From Halomonas meridiana (GTDB lineage Bacteria > Pseudomonadota > Gammaproteobacteria > Pseudomonadales > Halomonadaceae): 64,000 nt of DNA. Positions within the stretch are counted from its first letter, which is position 1. Each line of letters begins with the position of its first letter. The notes below the pieces were generated by a model. The model saw nothing but the letters and a program-made list of their open reading frames with translations, was not told where the DNA came from and did not search any database. Location of the stretch: the NCBI RefSeq assembly GCF_009846525.1, contig NZ_CP024621.1:1612001-1676000 (forward strand). Reading direction: 5' to 3'. Of this stretch, positions 42,432 to 52,327 are shown piece after piece. A program made the position numbers and the translations under genes.

Positions 42432-43442
42432 ATGAGCTGGTTAGACAAGATCGTGCCCTCCATGGGGCGTATCCAGCGTAAAGACCGTCGTGCCAGCGTG
42501 CCCGACGGTCTCTGGCGTAAATGTCCCAAGTGTGAAGCCGTTCTCTACCTGCCTGAATTAGAGAAGCATCACAGCGTATGCCCCAAATGTGAGCACCACT
42601 TACGCCTGACGGCGCGCAAACGCTTGGACTGGTTCCTGGATAAACAGGGGCGCGAAGAGATCGCGGCAGAGATCGAGCCGAACGATCGCCTCAAGTTCCG
42701 CGACTCCAAGAAGTACAAGGATCGTCTGACGGCGGCGCAAAAAGAGACCGGCGAAAAAGACGCGCTGGTAGCAATGCGTGGCGAGCTGGATGGGTTGCCG
42801 GTCGTTGCCGTGGCGTTCGAGTTCACCTTCATGGGCGGCTCCATGGGCGCCGTCGTGGGCGAGAAATTCGTTCGCGCGGCGACCATCGCATTGGAAGAGG
42901 GCATTCCGCTGGTCTGCTTTGCAGCGTCAGGCGGCGCGCGCATGCAAGAAGCGCTGTTCTCGCTGATGCAGATGGCAAAAACGTCGGCGGCGCTCGAGAA
43001 GCTCAAGCAGGCAGGCGTTCCTTATATTTCAGTCTTGACCGATCCTGTATTTGGCGGCGTATCGGCCTCTTTGGCGATGCTGGGCGACTTGAACATTGCT
43101 GAGCCCAATGCGCTGATTGGTTTCGCGGGCCCCCGAGTCATCGAGCAGACCGTCCGTGAAACTCTGCCAGAAGGTTTCCAGCGCAGCGAGTTCTTGCTGG
43201 AGCATGGCACGGTCGACATGATCGTTCATCGTCATGACATGCGTGAGCGAGTAGGCGGTGTGCTGCGTAAATTGACGCACCACAGCGCTAACCCCTCGAA
43301 AGGCGAGCAGCCGGACGCCGAGGTTATCGAGCCGGTCGTCAACGAAGAACCGTTGGCAGACGCGTTCGAGTCACCGGCTAGCGGTGGGGCCAAAGCGGAC
43401 GTACGCGCTGCACCGAGCGATGACGCGTCTCGCAATGCCTAA
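42432..43442 (+). CDS. accD: Acetyl-CoA carboxylase carboxyltransferase subunit beta
   Basis: AccD with AccA transfers the carboxyl group from biotin to acetyl-CoA in fatty-acid synthesis. The protein is 336 residues from the ATG at 42432 ([15 protein letters not shown]). An N-terminal C4 zinc finger (CPKCEAVL, then CPKCEHHL) precedes the carboxyltransferase domain ([36 protein letters not shown]). The last ~60 residues are an acidic, low-complexity tail. It overlaps folC. Confidence 0.96.
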   Translation: MSWLDKIVPSMGRIQRKDRRASVPDGLWRKCPKCEAVLYLPELEKHHSVCPKCEHHLRLTARKRLDWFLDKQGREEIAAEIEPNDRLKFRDSKKYKDRLTAAQKETGEKDALVAMRGELDGLPVVAVAFEFTFMGGSMGAVVGEKFVRAATIALEEGIPLVCFAASGGARMQEALFSLMQMAKTSAALEKLKQAGVPYISVLTDPVFGGVSASLAMLGDLNIAEPNALIGFAGPRVIEQTVRETLPEGFQRSEFLLEHGTVDMIVHRHDMRERVGGVLRKLTHHSANPSKGEQPDAEVIEPVVNEEPLADAFESPASGGAKADVRAAPSDDASRNA

Positions 43443-44727
43443 CACGTTAGCGGAATGGCTTCATCACCTGGAAACCCTGCATCCCGTAGGGATCGATATG
43501 GGGTTGGAACGCGTCTCTTTAGTGGCCAAACGCATGGGGCTGCTGGATCGCCCCATTGCCAAACGGGTCATCACGGTGGCGGGTACCAATGGCAAGGGTT
43601 CGACCCTTGCCATGATCGATTCGCTGGCGCGTGCACACGGCTGGCGTACGGGCACCTACACCTCTCCTCATCTGTTGCGCTACAACGAGCGCGTCACGCT
43701 CGAAGGTCGTGAAGCCAGCGATAAACGCTTGGTAGAGGGCTTTCAGCAGGTAGAAAACGCCCGTCTGCAAGCGCCTGTCGTCAGCTTGACTTACTTCGAA
43801 GCCGGCACGCTCTGTGCGTTGTGGTGCTTGGCTCAGGCCGAGTTGGACCTGGCCGTGCTGGAAGTGGGGTTGGGCGGTCGTCTGGACGCGGTGAATATCA
43901 TCGATGCAGACGTGGCGATCGTCACGACCATTGCATTGGATCATGCCAACTTTCTCGGTACTGATATCGAGCAGATTGGCCGTGAGAAAGCGGGGATTTT
44001 TCGCCCGCTCAAACCGGCAGTGCTCGGAAGTCAGGCGCTACCTGCCAGCGTGTTGGATTCCGCGATTGGTATCGCAGCTCAAACCTTTGCACTGGGAGCC
44101 GCGTTTAGCCACAGCGCTGGCGACGTGGCAGGGGCGACTTGGTGTTGGCATGGCTTGGCGGCAGATGGCGCTACGCTCTCGTTGGATGGCCTGCCAGACC
44201 CAGGTTTGCCGATCGATAATGCCGCCACGGCGCTGCAAGCGCTGTCGCTGGCCGGTGTCGTTCTCAAGGTCGATACCGTGCGCAAGTCGCTTCGGACGGT
44301 CACGCTATCCGGGCGCATGCAGTGGGTGGGCCAGTGGTGTCTGGACGTGGGCCATAACCCTCATGCCGCGCAGTACGTCGCTAGGCGCTTACCGGCACCG
44401 CCCAAGGGCGGTCGGCAGTGGGCGCTCATCGGCATGTTGAATGACAAGGATGCCGACGGTGTCATTCAAGCCCTATTGCCCAGAGTGACCGACTGGGTGT
44501 GCGTGAGCCTTGACGGGGAGCGTGGCCGCACCGCAGCGGAGTTAGCCGAACGTATTACGTCGCTTGGCGGACACGTGTATGATTGCGCCGACTCCCCCGC
44601 GGCGGGAGCTGCCAAGCTGGCCAAGCAGCTCACCCCCGAGGACCGCGTGCTGGCCACTGGCTCGTTCTTTACGGTCGCTGAGTTGCTGGCGATGCCGCTG
44701 CCGCAAGCCACATTGCGAGCGCGCTAA
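43435..44727 (+). CDS. folC: Folylpolyglutamate/dihydrofolate synthase
   Basis: FolC adds glutamate to dihydropteroate and folates. The protein is 430 residues from the ATG at 43435, with the ATP-binding [11 protein letters not shown] loop near residue 45, [11 protein letters not shown], and [15 protein letters not shown] of the Mur ligase family. An in-frame ATG at 43420 is possible. It overlaps the accD stop by 8 bases and belongs to the accD-folC-dedD-cvpA-purF cluster. Confidence 0.95.
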   Translation: MPNTLAEWLHHLETLHPVGIDMGLERVSLVAKRMGLLDRPIAKRVITVAGTNGKGSTLAMIDSLARAHGWRTGTYTSPHLLRYNERVTLEGREASDKRLVEGFQQVENARLQAPVVSLTYFEAGTLCALWCLAQAELDLAVLEVGLGGRLDAVNIIDADVAIVTTIALDHANFLGTDIEQIGREKAGIFRPLKPAVLGSQALPASVLDSAIGIAAQTFALGAAFSHSAGDVAGATWCWHGLAADGATLSLDGLPDPGLPIDNAATALQALSLAGVVLKVDTVRKSLRTVTLSGRMQWVGQWCLDVGHNPHAAQYVARRLPAPPKGGRQWALIGMLNDKDADGVIQALLPRVTDWVCVSLDGERGRTAAELAERITSLGGHVYDCADSPAAGAAKLAKQLTPEDRVLATGSFFTVAELLAMPLPQATLRAR

Positions 44728-44744
44728 GCTTGATGGAGAGGGAT

Positions 44745-45443
44745 ATGAAATACGGTAAAACGGAACGCATTAGTGGCATCGTGATACTGCTGGCGCTGCT
44801 GGCCATTGTCGTTCCATGGCTAATGAGTGATCCTGCGCCGCGTGAAGAGCGCCCTCAGCCGACCTTTGTCATCGAGCAACCCGTGGATGTCGTCCGTCAG
44901 GACGTGCCCGCGCCGGAAATGCCCGAATCCATCTCGACGCCCGCTCCCTCCGACCCCGTCGAGACAGACGAATTGCTCGAAGAGCCGATTGACGAGATGC
45001 CTCGTGCACCGCAAACCGATCAGGTCGTGCGCGCCGAAGCGTCGTCGACTCAAGAGGCTCCTTCCGAATCGATGTCCTCGTCACCAGCGCCGGAACCTGC
45101 CTCTCCACCGCAAGATGACCCCATCGCTGCGCTGGTGGCCGCCAATGAGAGTCGTAATAGCAGCAGCGGCAATAGCAGCAGTAGTGCTTCTTCCGGTCCG
45201 GCCGCTCAGCAGCAAGGGGAGTGGGCCGTTCAGGTAGGCAGCTTTGGCGATACCGCCAATGCCCAACGCATCAGCGACCAGCTCAGCGGCGAAGGATTCA
45301 GTGTCTTTCAGCGGGCCAGAGACAACAACCTGACTACCGTACTCGTTGGCCCTTATGCCACCTCCGAAGATGGCGAGGCAGCCATGGCCCTGATCAAGCA
45401 GCGGATCAATGTCCAGGGCCTACTTGTGCGAGTTAGAGATTGA
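44745..45443 (+). CDS. dedD: SPOR-domain protein (DedD-like)
   Basis: A 232-residue protein with one N-terminal membrane helix (ISGIVILLALLAIVVPWLM), a long Pro/Ser/Glu-rich linker, and a C-terminal SPOR domain (WAVQVGSFGDTANAQRISDQ, ending VQGLLVRVRD). SPOR domains bind denuded peptidoglycan at the division septum. GGAGAGG just upstream supports the ATG at 44745. The place between folC and cvpA is that of E. coli dedD. Confidence 0.88.
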   Translation: MKYGKTERISGIVILLALLAIVVPWLMSDPAPREERPQPTFVIEQPVDVVRQDVPAPEMPESISTPAPSDPVETDELLEEPIDEMPRAPQTDQVVRAEASSTQEAPSESMSSSPAPEPASPPQDDPIAALVAANESRNSSSGNSSSSASSGPAAQQQGEWAVQVGSFGDTANAQRISDQLSGEGFSVFQRARDNNLTTVLVGPYATSEDGEAAMALIKQRINVQGLLVRVRD

Positions 45444-45445
45444 CC

Positions 45446-46036
45446 ATGGCCTTGACCTGGATTGATGCACTGTTTCTAGCGGTTCTGGGGCTGTCCATGC
45501 TGGCCGGGTTCGTGCGTGGTTTCGTACGCGAATCGTTGGGGCTGGCCGCTTGGGTGGTGGCGCTGATGGTAGCTCGCGTGCTGGCTGAGCCCGTCGCCGA
45601 GCTAATGAGTGGCTTTATCGATAGCTTCGATGCCCGCTTGGTGTTGGCGTTCGTCCTGGTGATTTTTGCCGTCATCTTGTTATGTGGCATCGTCATTCGC
45701 GTGGTGCATGCGGCCGTCGAGTGGGTCGGCATGGGGTTGTTGAACCGGTTTGCGGGCGCTGCGTTTGGTATCGCACGAGGGGCGGTCATTCTTCTGGTAG
45801 CGACGGTCCTGATTACCTTGACGCCCCTGGCGGAACTCCAGGCGTGGCAACAGGCCTCGCTGAGGCCTACCTTCGTCGAGCTACGCGACTGGGCGGTTAG
45901 TCAGCTCGACCAGTGGGAGCGTGAATTACCAACGCCCCCAGAGTCACTGCGCGATATTTCGCTGCCCGAGCTGCGCCGTGCGCAGCCAACGCTACCCACC
46001 AGTGGCGCTCCGGAGGTGGAGACGGACGCGCAGTAG
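45446..46036 (+). CDS. cvpA: CvpA family inner-membrane protein
   Basis: A 196-residue protein with four hydrophobic helices, starting MALTWIDALFLAVLGLSMLAG and containing GFVRGFVRESLGLAAWV, the most conserved CvpA segment. In enterics it is linked to colicin V production and bile/envelope stress, but its mechanism is unknown. It lies between dedD and purF. It ends in a Pro-rich cytoplasmic tail. Confidence 0.9.
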   Translation: MALTWIDALFLAVLGLSMLAGFVRGFVRESLGLAAWVVALMVARVLAEPVAELMSGFIDSFDARLVLAFVLVIFAVILLCGIVIRVVHAAVEWVGMGLLNRFAGAAFGIARGAVILLVATVLITLTPLAELQAWQQASLRPTFVELRDWAVSQLDQWERELPTPPESLRDISLPELRRAQPTLPTSGAPEVETDAQ

Positions 46037-46149
46037 GGCGTTGCTTGAAAATTCTTCGCTGGCGCCGGGTCACGGCGCCAGTGTTTGTCAGTTAGATGAA
46101 CGTACGGGCTTGCGTCCGTAAGCCATGGTATCAAAGCGAGGTAACTGGA

Positions 46150-47670
46150 ATGTGCGGTATAGTAGGCCTTCTGGCCAAGCAGGCGGTAAATCAGGGAATC
46201 TACGATGCCCTGACCGTACTTCAGCATCGGGGCCAGGACGCTGCCGGCATGATGACTTGGAGCGAGGGACGCTTCCTACTGCGCAAGAGTAACGGCTTGG
46301 TCCGTGACGTCTTCCACACTCGCCACATGGCACGCCTCAAGGGCAATTTAGGGATTGGGCACGTTCGTTATCCCACGGCTGGTTCCTCCAGTGAGGCGGA
46401 GTCGCAGCCTTTCTACGTCAACTCGCCTTACGGCATCGCGCTGGCTCACAACGGCAACCTGACCAACTCCGAGCAGTTGAAGCAGGAGCTGTTCTCCACC
46501 GACCTTCGTCATATCAATACCAGCTCTGATTCCGAGGTGCTGCTGAACGTGTTTGCCCACGAACTGGGCAAGCAGGGGCTGCACCTGGAAGCAGAAGATA
46601 TCTTCGATGCGGTTCGTAGAGTGCACCGGCGCTGCAAAGGCGGCTACGCGGCGGTCGCGATCATCAATGGCTTTGGCATGGTAGCGTTCCGTGATCCCCA
46701 CGGTATCCGTCCGGTGGTCTTCGGTACCCGTCAAGACGCCGATGGCCAAGAGGTCATGATTGCTTCTGAATCCGTGGCGTTGGATGTCGGTGGCTTCGAA
46801 CTCGAACGCGATCTGGCTCCCGGCGAGGCGATTTTCGTCGATATGCAGGGGCAAGTGCACACCCAGGTGTGTGCGGATCGCCCGCAGCTGCGCTCGTGCA
46901 TTTTCGAGCACGTGTATCTCGCCCGTCCCGACTCCATTCTGGACGGTGCCTACGTGTACGGCACCCGCATGCAGATGGGGCGCAAGCTGGGTGACCGTAT
47001 TTTGAACGAGTGGCCGGACCACGATATCGATGTGGTCATTCCCATCCCCGATACCTCGCGAACCTCGGCACTGGAGATGGCGCAACATCTCGGCGTGACC
47101 TACCGCGAAGGCTTTATGAAGAACCGCTACATTGGCCGTACCTTCATCATGCCGGGCCAGACCCAGCGTAAAAAATCGGTGCGCCAAAAGCTGAACGCCA
47201 TCGATGTAGAGTTCAAGGGCAAGAACGTTCTGCTAGTGGACGACTCCATCGTGCGCGGCACCACCTGCAAGCAGATCATTCAGATGGCGCGGGATGCCGG
47301 TGCGCGTAAGGTCTACTTTGCTTCCGCTGCGCCGCCCGTGCGCTATCCCAACGTGTATGGGATCGACATGCCAGCAGCTTCCGAGCTGATTGCCCATGGT
47401 CGTACCGAGGACGAAGTGGGGCAGTTGATTGGTGCAGACCGCATTTTCTATCAAGATCTAGAAGACTTGAAAGACGCCTGTCGGGAGGTCAACCCAGACA
47501 TGGAGGCCTTCGACTGCTCGGTGTTCGATGGTAACTACGTGACGGGCGACATCGACGACGCGTATCTCGCCGTTCTAGAGGCGAGCCGTAACGATGCGGC
47601 AAAAGATCAGAGCGCGGGTGACCACGCCTTGGTCGATATGCATAATCAAGACGATGATCTGGACGATTGA
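46150..47670 (+). CDS. purF: Amidophosphoribosyltransferase
   Basis: PurF makes phosphoribosylamine, the first step of purine synthesis. The protein is 506 residues from the ATG at 46150, so that Cys follows the initiator Met (MCGIVGLL) and becomes the N-terminal nucleophile after processing. The Ntn glutaminase half has [18 protein letters not shown]; the phosphoribosyltransferase half has [13 protein letters not shown], the PRPP-binding loop. A frame extension upstream would bury the catalytic Cys and is rejected. The C-terminus carries an acidic, Asp-rich tail. Confidence 0.97.
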   Translation: MCGIVGLLAKQAVNQGIYDALTVLQHRGQDAAGMMTWSEGRFLLRKSNGLVRDVFHTRHMARLKGNLGIGHVRYPTAGSSSEAESQPFYVNSPYGIALAHNGNLTNSEQLKQELFSTDLRHINTSSDSEVLLNVFAHELGKQGLHLEAEDIFDAVRRVHRRCKGGYAAVAIINGFGMVAFRDPHGIRPVVFGTRQDADGQEVMIASESVALDVGGFELERDLAPGEAIFVDMQGQVHTQVCADRPQLRSCIFEHVYLARPDSILDGAYVYGTRMQMGRKLGDRILNEWPDHDIDVVIPIPDTSRTSALEMAQHLGVTYREGFMKNRYIGRTFIMPGQTQRKKSVRQKLNAIDVEFKGKNVLLVDDSIVRGTTCKQIIQMARDAGARKVYFASAAPPVRYPNVYGIDMPAASELIAHGRTEDEVGQLIGADRIFYQDLEDLKDACREVNPDMEAFDCSVFDGNYVTGDIDDAYLAVLEASRNDAAKDQSAGDHALVDMHNQDDDLDD

Positions 47671-47775
47671 GCGTCGACGCCTGCGGTGCGGTTCGCCCGC
47701 AGGCGTTATGCCTAAGTTTTTTGCACATTGAATGTGCAGCTTTTTGATATCGCGGTTGGAATAAGGGGCTCTGCC

Positions 47776-48975
47776 ATGCACGACGATAGCCATCAGGATG
47801 AGTGGTCGCTGGAAACGCTCGCCATTCGGGCGGGGCATCACCGCACGTTCGAGCAAGAACACGCGGAGCCGATTTTCCCCACGTCGAGCTTTGTGTACGA
47901 AAGTGCTGCCGAGGCGGCGCGCAAGTTTGGCGGAAAAGAGCCAGGCAACGTGTATTCACGCTTCACCAACCCGACCGTTCACACCTTTGAGCGTCGTTTA
48001 GCAGCACTGGAGGGCGGCGAGCGTTGTGTGGCCACCAGCTCCGGTATGTCGGCGATTCTTTCGACGGCGCTGGCGTTGCTATCGGCGGGAGATGAAATCG
48101 TAGCTTCCCGCTCTCTCTTTGGCTCTACGGTCAGCCTGTTCGATAAGTATTTGGGTAAGTTCGGAATCACCACACGCTATGTGGAACTATCCAATCTGGC
48201 TGCTTGGGAGGAGGCAATCAGCCCCAAGACCAAGCTGATGTTTGCCGAAACCCCCTCTAACCCGCTTTCTGAAGTGGCAGATATCCCGGCCCTAGCAGCG
48301 CTTGCCAAACGCAGTGGTGCGCTGCTTGCCATTGATAACTGCTTTTTGACCCCCGCTCTGCAGCAGCCAATCGCGCTGGGTGCCGATTTGGTCATTCACT
48401 CTGCGACTAAGTACCTGGACGGACAGGGGCGCGCCGTGGGTGGCGCGGTCGTCGGTAAGCACGATGTGTTAGAGGAAGTCTTCGGGGTGGTGCGTACCTG
48501 CGGGCCCTGCATGAGTCCGTTCAACGCGTGGATTTTCACCAAAGGGTTGGAAACGTTGTCGCTGCGTATGAAAGCGCACTGTGACAATGCACTGACGCTT
48601 GCGCGCTGGCTCGATCAACATCCGGCGGTGAACCGCGTCTATTACAGCGGGTTGGAAGCCCATCCTCAGCATGCGCTGGCGAAACAGCAGCAGCAGGGCT
48701 TTGGCGCGGTGTTGGGGTTCGAAGTCACAGGAGGGCAAGAGGGTGCGTGGCAGGTCATTGATGCCACCCGTATGCTTTCCATCACGGGTAACCTGGGTGA
48801 TGTCAAAACCACCATCACCCATCCGGCGACGACCACCCATGGCCGTCTTTCAGACGCTCAGAAAGAGGCAGCAGGCATTGCGCCGGGTCTCATTCGCGTA
48901 GCGGTAGGACTAGAGAGTCAAGAGGACATCCAACGGGACTTGGCTCGTGGCTTGGATGCGCTAGCGGCGCGCTGA
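47776..48975 (+). CDS. metZ: O-succinylhomoserine sulfhydrylase
   Basis: MetZ makes homocysteine directly from O-succinylhomoserine and sulfide. The 399-residue protein belongs to the Cys/Met metabolism PLP enzymes, with PLP Lys in IHSATKYLDGQGR and the opening LETLAIRAGHHRTFEQEHAEP and YSRFTNPTV. I chose the ATG at 47776, which has AAGGGG 8 bases upstream. metZ following purF is the Pseudomonas arrangement. The assignment to MetZ rather than cystathionine gamma-synthase rests on this context and the overall sequence feel. Confidence 0.9.
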   Translation: MHDDSHQDEWSLETLAIRAGHHRTFEQEHAEPIFPTSSFVYESAAEAARKFGGKEPGNVYSRFTNPTVHTFERRLAALEGGERCVATSSGMSAILSTALALLSAGDEIVASRSLFGSTVSLFDKYLGKFGITTRYVELSNLAAWEEAISPKTKLMFAETPSNPLSEVADIPALAALAKRSGALLAIDNCFLTPALQQPIALGADLVIHSATKYLDGQGRAVGGAVVGKHDVLEEVFGVVRTCGPCMSPFNAWIFTKGLETLSLRMKAHCDNALTLARWLDQHPAVNRVYYSGLEAHPQHALAKQQQQGFGAVLGFEVTGGQEGAWQVIDATRMLSITGNLGDVKTTITHPATTTHGRLSDAQKEAAGIAPGLIRVAVGLESQEDIQRDLARGLDALAAR

Positions 48976-48996
48976 GTTTGCAAGGCGCGTCTCAAT

Positions 48997-49028
48997 AAAA
49001 AAACCCACCTGCCGGTGGGTTTTTTTTA
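48997..49028. terminator. Bidirectional terminator between metZ and the small secreted protein
   Basis: ACCCACC/GGTGGGT with a TGCC loop, flanked by A7 on one side and T8 on the other, works in both directions between convergent genes. Confidence 0.92.
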
Positions 49029-49048
49029 CCTAATTACCTAAGCGATGC

Positions 49049-49327
49049 TTAGGAAGCATTGCGATGCGGCAGGTCAGACTGTGCGATTTGACTGTCGCCA
49101 CGATTGGCAGACGTCGCTTCGGAGTGAGGCTCGGAGACACGGTTTTTGGCAGCGTCGCCGTTTACCAGTGTCAGGTCTGCAGGCGTCATCTTCAGGCTGT
49201 CAGCGCTGTGATGGACCGAGGAGCTAGCATGAACGATCTCATTGAGTTCCGCAGAGCCTTGCTCAGCGAGCGCGGCAGTGGAGGTCAACGTCATGGCAAT
49301 GGCAGAAATAAGGGTCAATTTTTTCAT
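49049..49327 (-). CDS. Small secreted protein of unknown function
   Basis: A 92-residue protein with a clear signal peptide (KKLTLISAIAMTLTSTAALA, likely cut after ALA) and a polar, Ser/His/Asp-rich mature part with no Cys. I do not recognise a family. The mature sequence looks disordered. It is convergent with metZ across a shared terminator. Confidence 0.7.
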   Translation of the reverse strand: MKKLTLISAIAMTLTSTAALAEQGSAELNEIVHASSSVHHSADSLKMTPADLTLVNGDAAKNRVSEPHSEATSANRGDSQIAQSDLPHRNAS

Positions 49328-49661
49328 GTGTCATACTCTCTATAGATAATGGAAGGTGTTCTTTGACGTGGTGACGTGTCGTGTCAGAACGTGCGCTAAT
49401 AATAAGCGCGCTAAACAAATTGTAAAATTGATTAAAATTGCTGCTTTTGTTCGATTTTTTAAACTTTCGTCTAAGGTGCAAAATGTTGGCGTATCGATGC
49501 GCTTTCGTGAGGAAGGGGGCAAGCCGTTAGCGACGTAACCAATGGTTTTTACGAACGATGTATTCTGCTTTTTTCAGCAGAGTTTTGGCCGGTGAGACGG
49601 TATGCTCTTAACGAAACGAGCGGGCAGCCACTTGCGAGCAGTTTTACACGGGGAATCAAGG
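49328..49661. other. Divergent promoter region, no gene seen
   Basis: This 334-base stretch separates the minus-strand secreted protein and the plus-strand cytochrome b561 gene. It is AT-rich around 49410-49480 and should hold promoters for both. I find no convincing RNA gene or operator. Confidence 0.5.
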
Positions 49662-50219
49662 ATGTTGCGGAACACGCGCAGCGGTTGGGGTGTCATTAGT
49701 ATTCTTTTTCACTGGCTCAGCGCCTTGACGATCATTGGATTGTTCATACTGGGCTGGTGGATGACCGGGTTGGGTTACTACGACCCGTGGTACAACCAAG
49801 GGCCATGGGTTCACCGCTCGATCGGTATTTTGTTACTACTGGCGACCATAGGCCGATTGGCGTGGCGTTTCTCGCAACCCACGCCTGCGGCAGAGGGTCG
49901 TCGTTTTGAACGGCTGGCCGCCCATCTGGGGCATATTGCGCTCTACGTTTTATTACTGCTGGTTTTGACCAGCGGCTATTTGATTTCCACCGCCAACGGG
50001 CGCGGCATCAGCGTATTCGACTGGTTTGAAGTACCTGCAGTGCTATACGACTTGCCCAACCAATCCAGTTTGGCCGGTGAGGTTCATTGGTACAGCGCAC
50101 TTGCGCTCATGGTGCTGGCGGGTGGTCATGCGGTGATCGCATTGGTGCATCACTACCGTTATCGCCATGCCACGTTACGCAGGATGATGAATCCGCGTTA
50201 TAGCAAGACAGGTCATTGA
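49662..50219 (+). CDS. Cytochrome b561
   Basis: A 185-residue four-helix membrane protein of the bacterial b561 family. Haem-ligating His candidates are in ILFHWLSALTI, WVHRSIGILLL, AAHLGHIALYV and GEVHWYSAL, with a HAVIALVHHY motif near the end. The start at 49662 is chosen for its AAGG and because the preceding 20 residues are not family-like. Such proteins can pass electrons from quinol to small acceptors such as superoxide. The downstream gene is a YceI protein, a frequent neighbour of b561. Confidence 0.9.
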   Translation: MLRNTRSGWGVISILFHWLSALTIIGLFILGWWMTGLGYYDPWYNQGPWVHRSIGILLLLATIGRLAWRFSQPTPAAEGRRFERLAAHLGHIALYVLLLLVLTSGYLISTANGRGISVFDWFEVPAVLYDLPNQSSLAGEVHWYSALALMVLAGGHAVIALVHHYRYRHATLRRMMNPRYSKTGH

Positions 50220-50303
50220 GATATTCGACACTTTTTGAACGCTGTTACGGCATGAAGTGACTTTGCTGGCAGTGCCCATAAGGAAAGAAAGGAGATGGAC
50301 GTT

Positions 50304-50888
50304 ATGATGAAGAAAAGCGTAATGGCAGCAGCGGTCGCGGCAGCTGCGCTGGTTCCCCTGAGCCAAGCACAGGCCGCTGATTATCAAATTGATACGGAAG
50401 GCCAGCACGCCTTCGTTCAATTCAAAATTAACCACCTAGGCTTTTCCTACATTCTAGGTAGCTTCGAAGAGTTCGACGGCCAGTTCTCCTACGACGCTGA
50501 CGACCTAGCCGCATCTTCCGTTGAGATGGAAGTACAGGTAGATAGCCTGAACAGCAACCATGCAGAGCGTGATCGTCACATCCTGAGCGGTGATTTCCTG
50601 AACGCCAGCGAATATCCCACGGCGACCTTCACGTCGACCGGTTTCGAACCAACGGGCGACAACGAAGGCGTCGTCACGGGTGAGTTGACGCTGCATGGCC
50701 AAACGCAAGAGATCGAGATGCCGGTCACGCTAATGGGCGAAGGTGAAGACCCCTGGGGCAATTACCGCGCAGGCTTCGAGGGCAGCACGATGCTGACCTT
50801 GGGCGATTTCGGTATCGACATGAGCGATTTTCCGGAAGCCATGCATGAAGTCGAGCTCTACGTGACGTTCGAAGGTATTCGCCAGTAA
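50304..50888 (+). CDS. YceI family periplasmic protein
   Basis: A 194-residue exported protein: signal peptide ending SQAQA, then the YceI lipocalin-like barrel (YQIDTEGQHAFVQFKINHLG, FSYILGSFEEFDG, ERDRHILSGDFLNASEYPTA). YceI proteins bind isoprenoid chains such as ubiquinone. The ATG at 50304 sits 9 bases after GGAG; the ATG at 50295 touches it and is unlikely. It lies after the cytochrome b561 gene, suggesting a shared redox or lipid role. Confidence 0.92.
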   Translation: MMKKSVMAAAVAAAALVPLSQAQAADYQIDTEGQHAFVQFKINHLGFSYILGSFEEFDGQFSYDADDLAASSVEMEVQVDSLNSNHAERDRHILSGDFLNASEYPTATFTSTGFEPTGDNEGVVTGELTLHGQTQEIEMPVTLMGEGEDPWGNYRAGFEGSTMLTLGDFGIDMSDFPEAMHEVELYVTFEGIRQ

Positions 50889-50903
50889 GCGATACCGGTC
50901 CAG

Positions 50904-50937
50904 AACGCCGCCACCTTCACGGGTGGTGGCGTTTTTT
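50904..50937 (+). terminator. Rho-independent terminator after the YceI gene
   Basis: AACGCCGCCACC pairs with GGTGGTGGCGTT (one mismatch) and a T6 tail follows. Confidence 0.88.
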
Positions 50938-50979
50938 GCGTTTAGTCTTTCTAGTTTTGTGACGCTAAGGAGTCCGTTT

Positions 50980-52326
50980 TTGGCAGCTGTCATGCAACAA
51001 CGCGAGTTGGCGATAACCCTATGGCGGCAAACGTGGCCAATGGCCATTGGTGTGCTGGCGCTATTGGGTTTTCAGCTTGTGGACAGTGCGTTCATCGCAC
51101 GTTTGGGCACTGCGCCGTTGGCGGCTCAGTCGTTTACGTTTCCGCTATCGTTTTTGATTATCGGCATCCAGGTGGGAATGGGGATCGCCATTGCCGCGCT
51201 GATCTCTAGAGCGCTGGGCGCAGAGGAGCACGCCAGAGCCAAACGGCTCTCCTGCCTGGTGCTCATGGCCGGTGGGGCGGTCATTGCGTGTTTGGGTCTC
51301 GTGTTATGGTGGTTACAGGTGCCGCTGTTTCAATTGCTAGGCGCGGACGACACGTCGTTGGCCTACATTCGCGCTTACTGGGGGCCACAGCTTTTGGCTG
51401 CGTGGCTAGGTGCCGTGCTCTATTTCATGTACAGCGTCTTCCGTGCTCATGGGGATACCCGTATGCCGGGGAAGATGATGGTCGTCAGTAGCCTCGTCAA
51501 CTTGGCACTGGATCCGCTGTTCATTTTTGGTGTAGGTAGTTGGGACGGCTGGGGCCTGCCAGGCGCGGCTTGGGCGACTGCAGTGGCATTTTCTGTGGGG
51601 TTGCTGCTGACGGGGCGAAAGCTGCATCGACGTCAGTGGGCCACCACCGACGGCATTGGCCGGGAAGCGAAACGCTCGTGGCGACCGTTCATGGGTATTG
51701 CGGCGCCGGCCATGGTCAGCCAATTGATGCCACCTTTGGCCGCCATGCTGGCGATTGCCGCCGTAGCGGGCTTAGGGGATACCCAAGTAGCGGCATGGGG
51801 GTTGGCGAGTCGTCTTGAGACGCTGTCACTGATGGTGATTCTTGCCATGACCATGTCGCTGCCACCCTGGTTGGGGCGCTGCTACGGCGCGGGCGACTGG
51901 GGGCAAATTCAACGGCTGCTTCGTTTGGCGCTGAAAGTGGCCGTGATTTGGCAGTTGAGCCTGGGAGTCCTGCTTGCATTGGCATCGCCTTGGGTGGCGA
52001 TGGCGCTGGCGGGTAATCCCGAGGTGCAGAGTGAGCTAGCGCTGCTGATCCGTTTCCTGCTGCCCAGCTACGCAGCACTGGGAGTGTGCATGCTGGTGGT
52101 GTCGGCAGGTAATGCGCTGGGCTGGCCGCTGCGGGCCATGCTGCTGTCGAGCGCACGGCTGTTCATCTGCTACTTGCCCTGCCTATGGTTGGGCGCGCAG
52201 CTATTTGGCTGGACAGGCCTGGCCGCAGGAGCTGCCATAGGTAATTTGCTGGCTGGATTGACGGCGTGGTTCGTGTTGAAGCGCATTCTCTCCCGCCCGC
52301 ATCGGCAGGCGGGAGTTTCGCATTGA
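50980..52326 (+). CDS. MATE family efflux transporter (DinF/NorM-like)
   Basis: A 448-residue membrane protein with 12 hydrophobic segments: LWRQTWPMAIGVLALLGFQ, then VDSAFIARLGTAPLAAQSF at the start of the MATE fold. It exports cationic compounds with Na+ or H+. AAGGAG at 50967-50972 is 7 bases before a TTG at 50980 and 19 before the ATG at 50992, so the TTG is chosen; ATG is the alternative. The end is convergent with the NCS2 permease gene, two bases apart. Confidence 0.85.
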   Translation: MAAVMQQRELAITLWRQTWPMAIGVLALLGFQLVDSAFIARLGTAPLAAQSFTFPLSFLIIGIQVGMGIAIAALISRALGAEEHARAKRLSCLVLMAGGAVIACLGLVLWWLQVPLFQLLGADDTSLAYIRAYWGPQLLAAWLGAVLYFMYSVFRAHGDTRMPGKMMVVSSLVNLALDPLFIFGVGSWDGWGLPGAAWATAVAFSVGLLLTGRKLHRRQWATTDGIGREAKRSWRPFMGIAAPAMVSQLMPPLAAMLAIAAVAGLGDTQVAAWGLASRLETLSLMVILAMTMSLPPWLGRCYGAGDWGQIQRLLRLALKVAVIWQLSLGVLLALASPWVAMALAGNPEVQSELALLIRFLLPSYAALGVCMLVVSAGNALGWPLRAMLLSSARLFICYLPCLWLGAQLFGWTGLAAGAAIGNLLAGLTAWFVLKRILSRPHRQAGVSH

Positions 52327-52327
52327 A

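Noticed and set aside
47677..47706. Terminator after purF (CGCCTGCGG/CCGCAGGCG)
   Set aside because: The stem is good but the T-run begins about ten bases later, so it may be a pause or a chance palindrome.
52290..52315. Hairpin CTCCCGCC/GGCGGGAG as the terminator of the MATE gene
   Set aside because: It lies inside the last codons of the gene and is followed only by TTTCGC, so the T-tract is too short to call with confidence.
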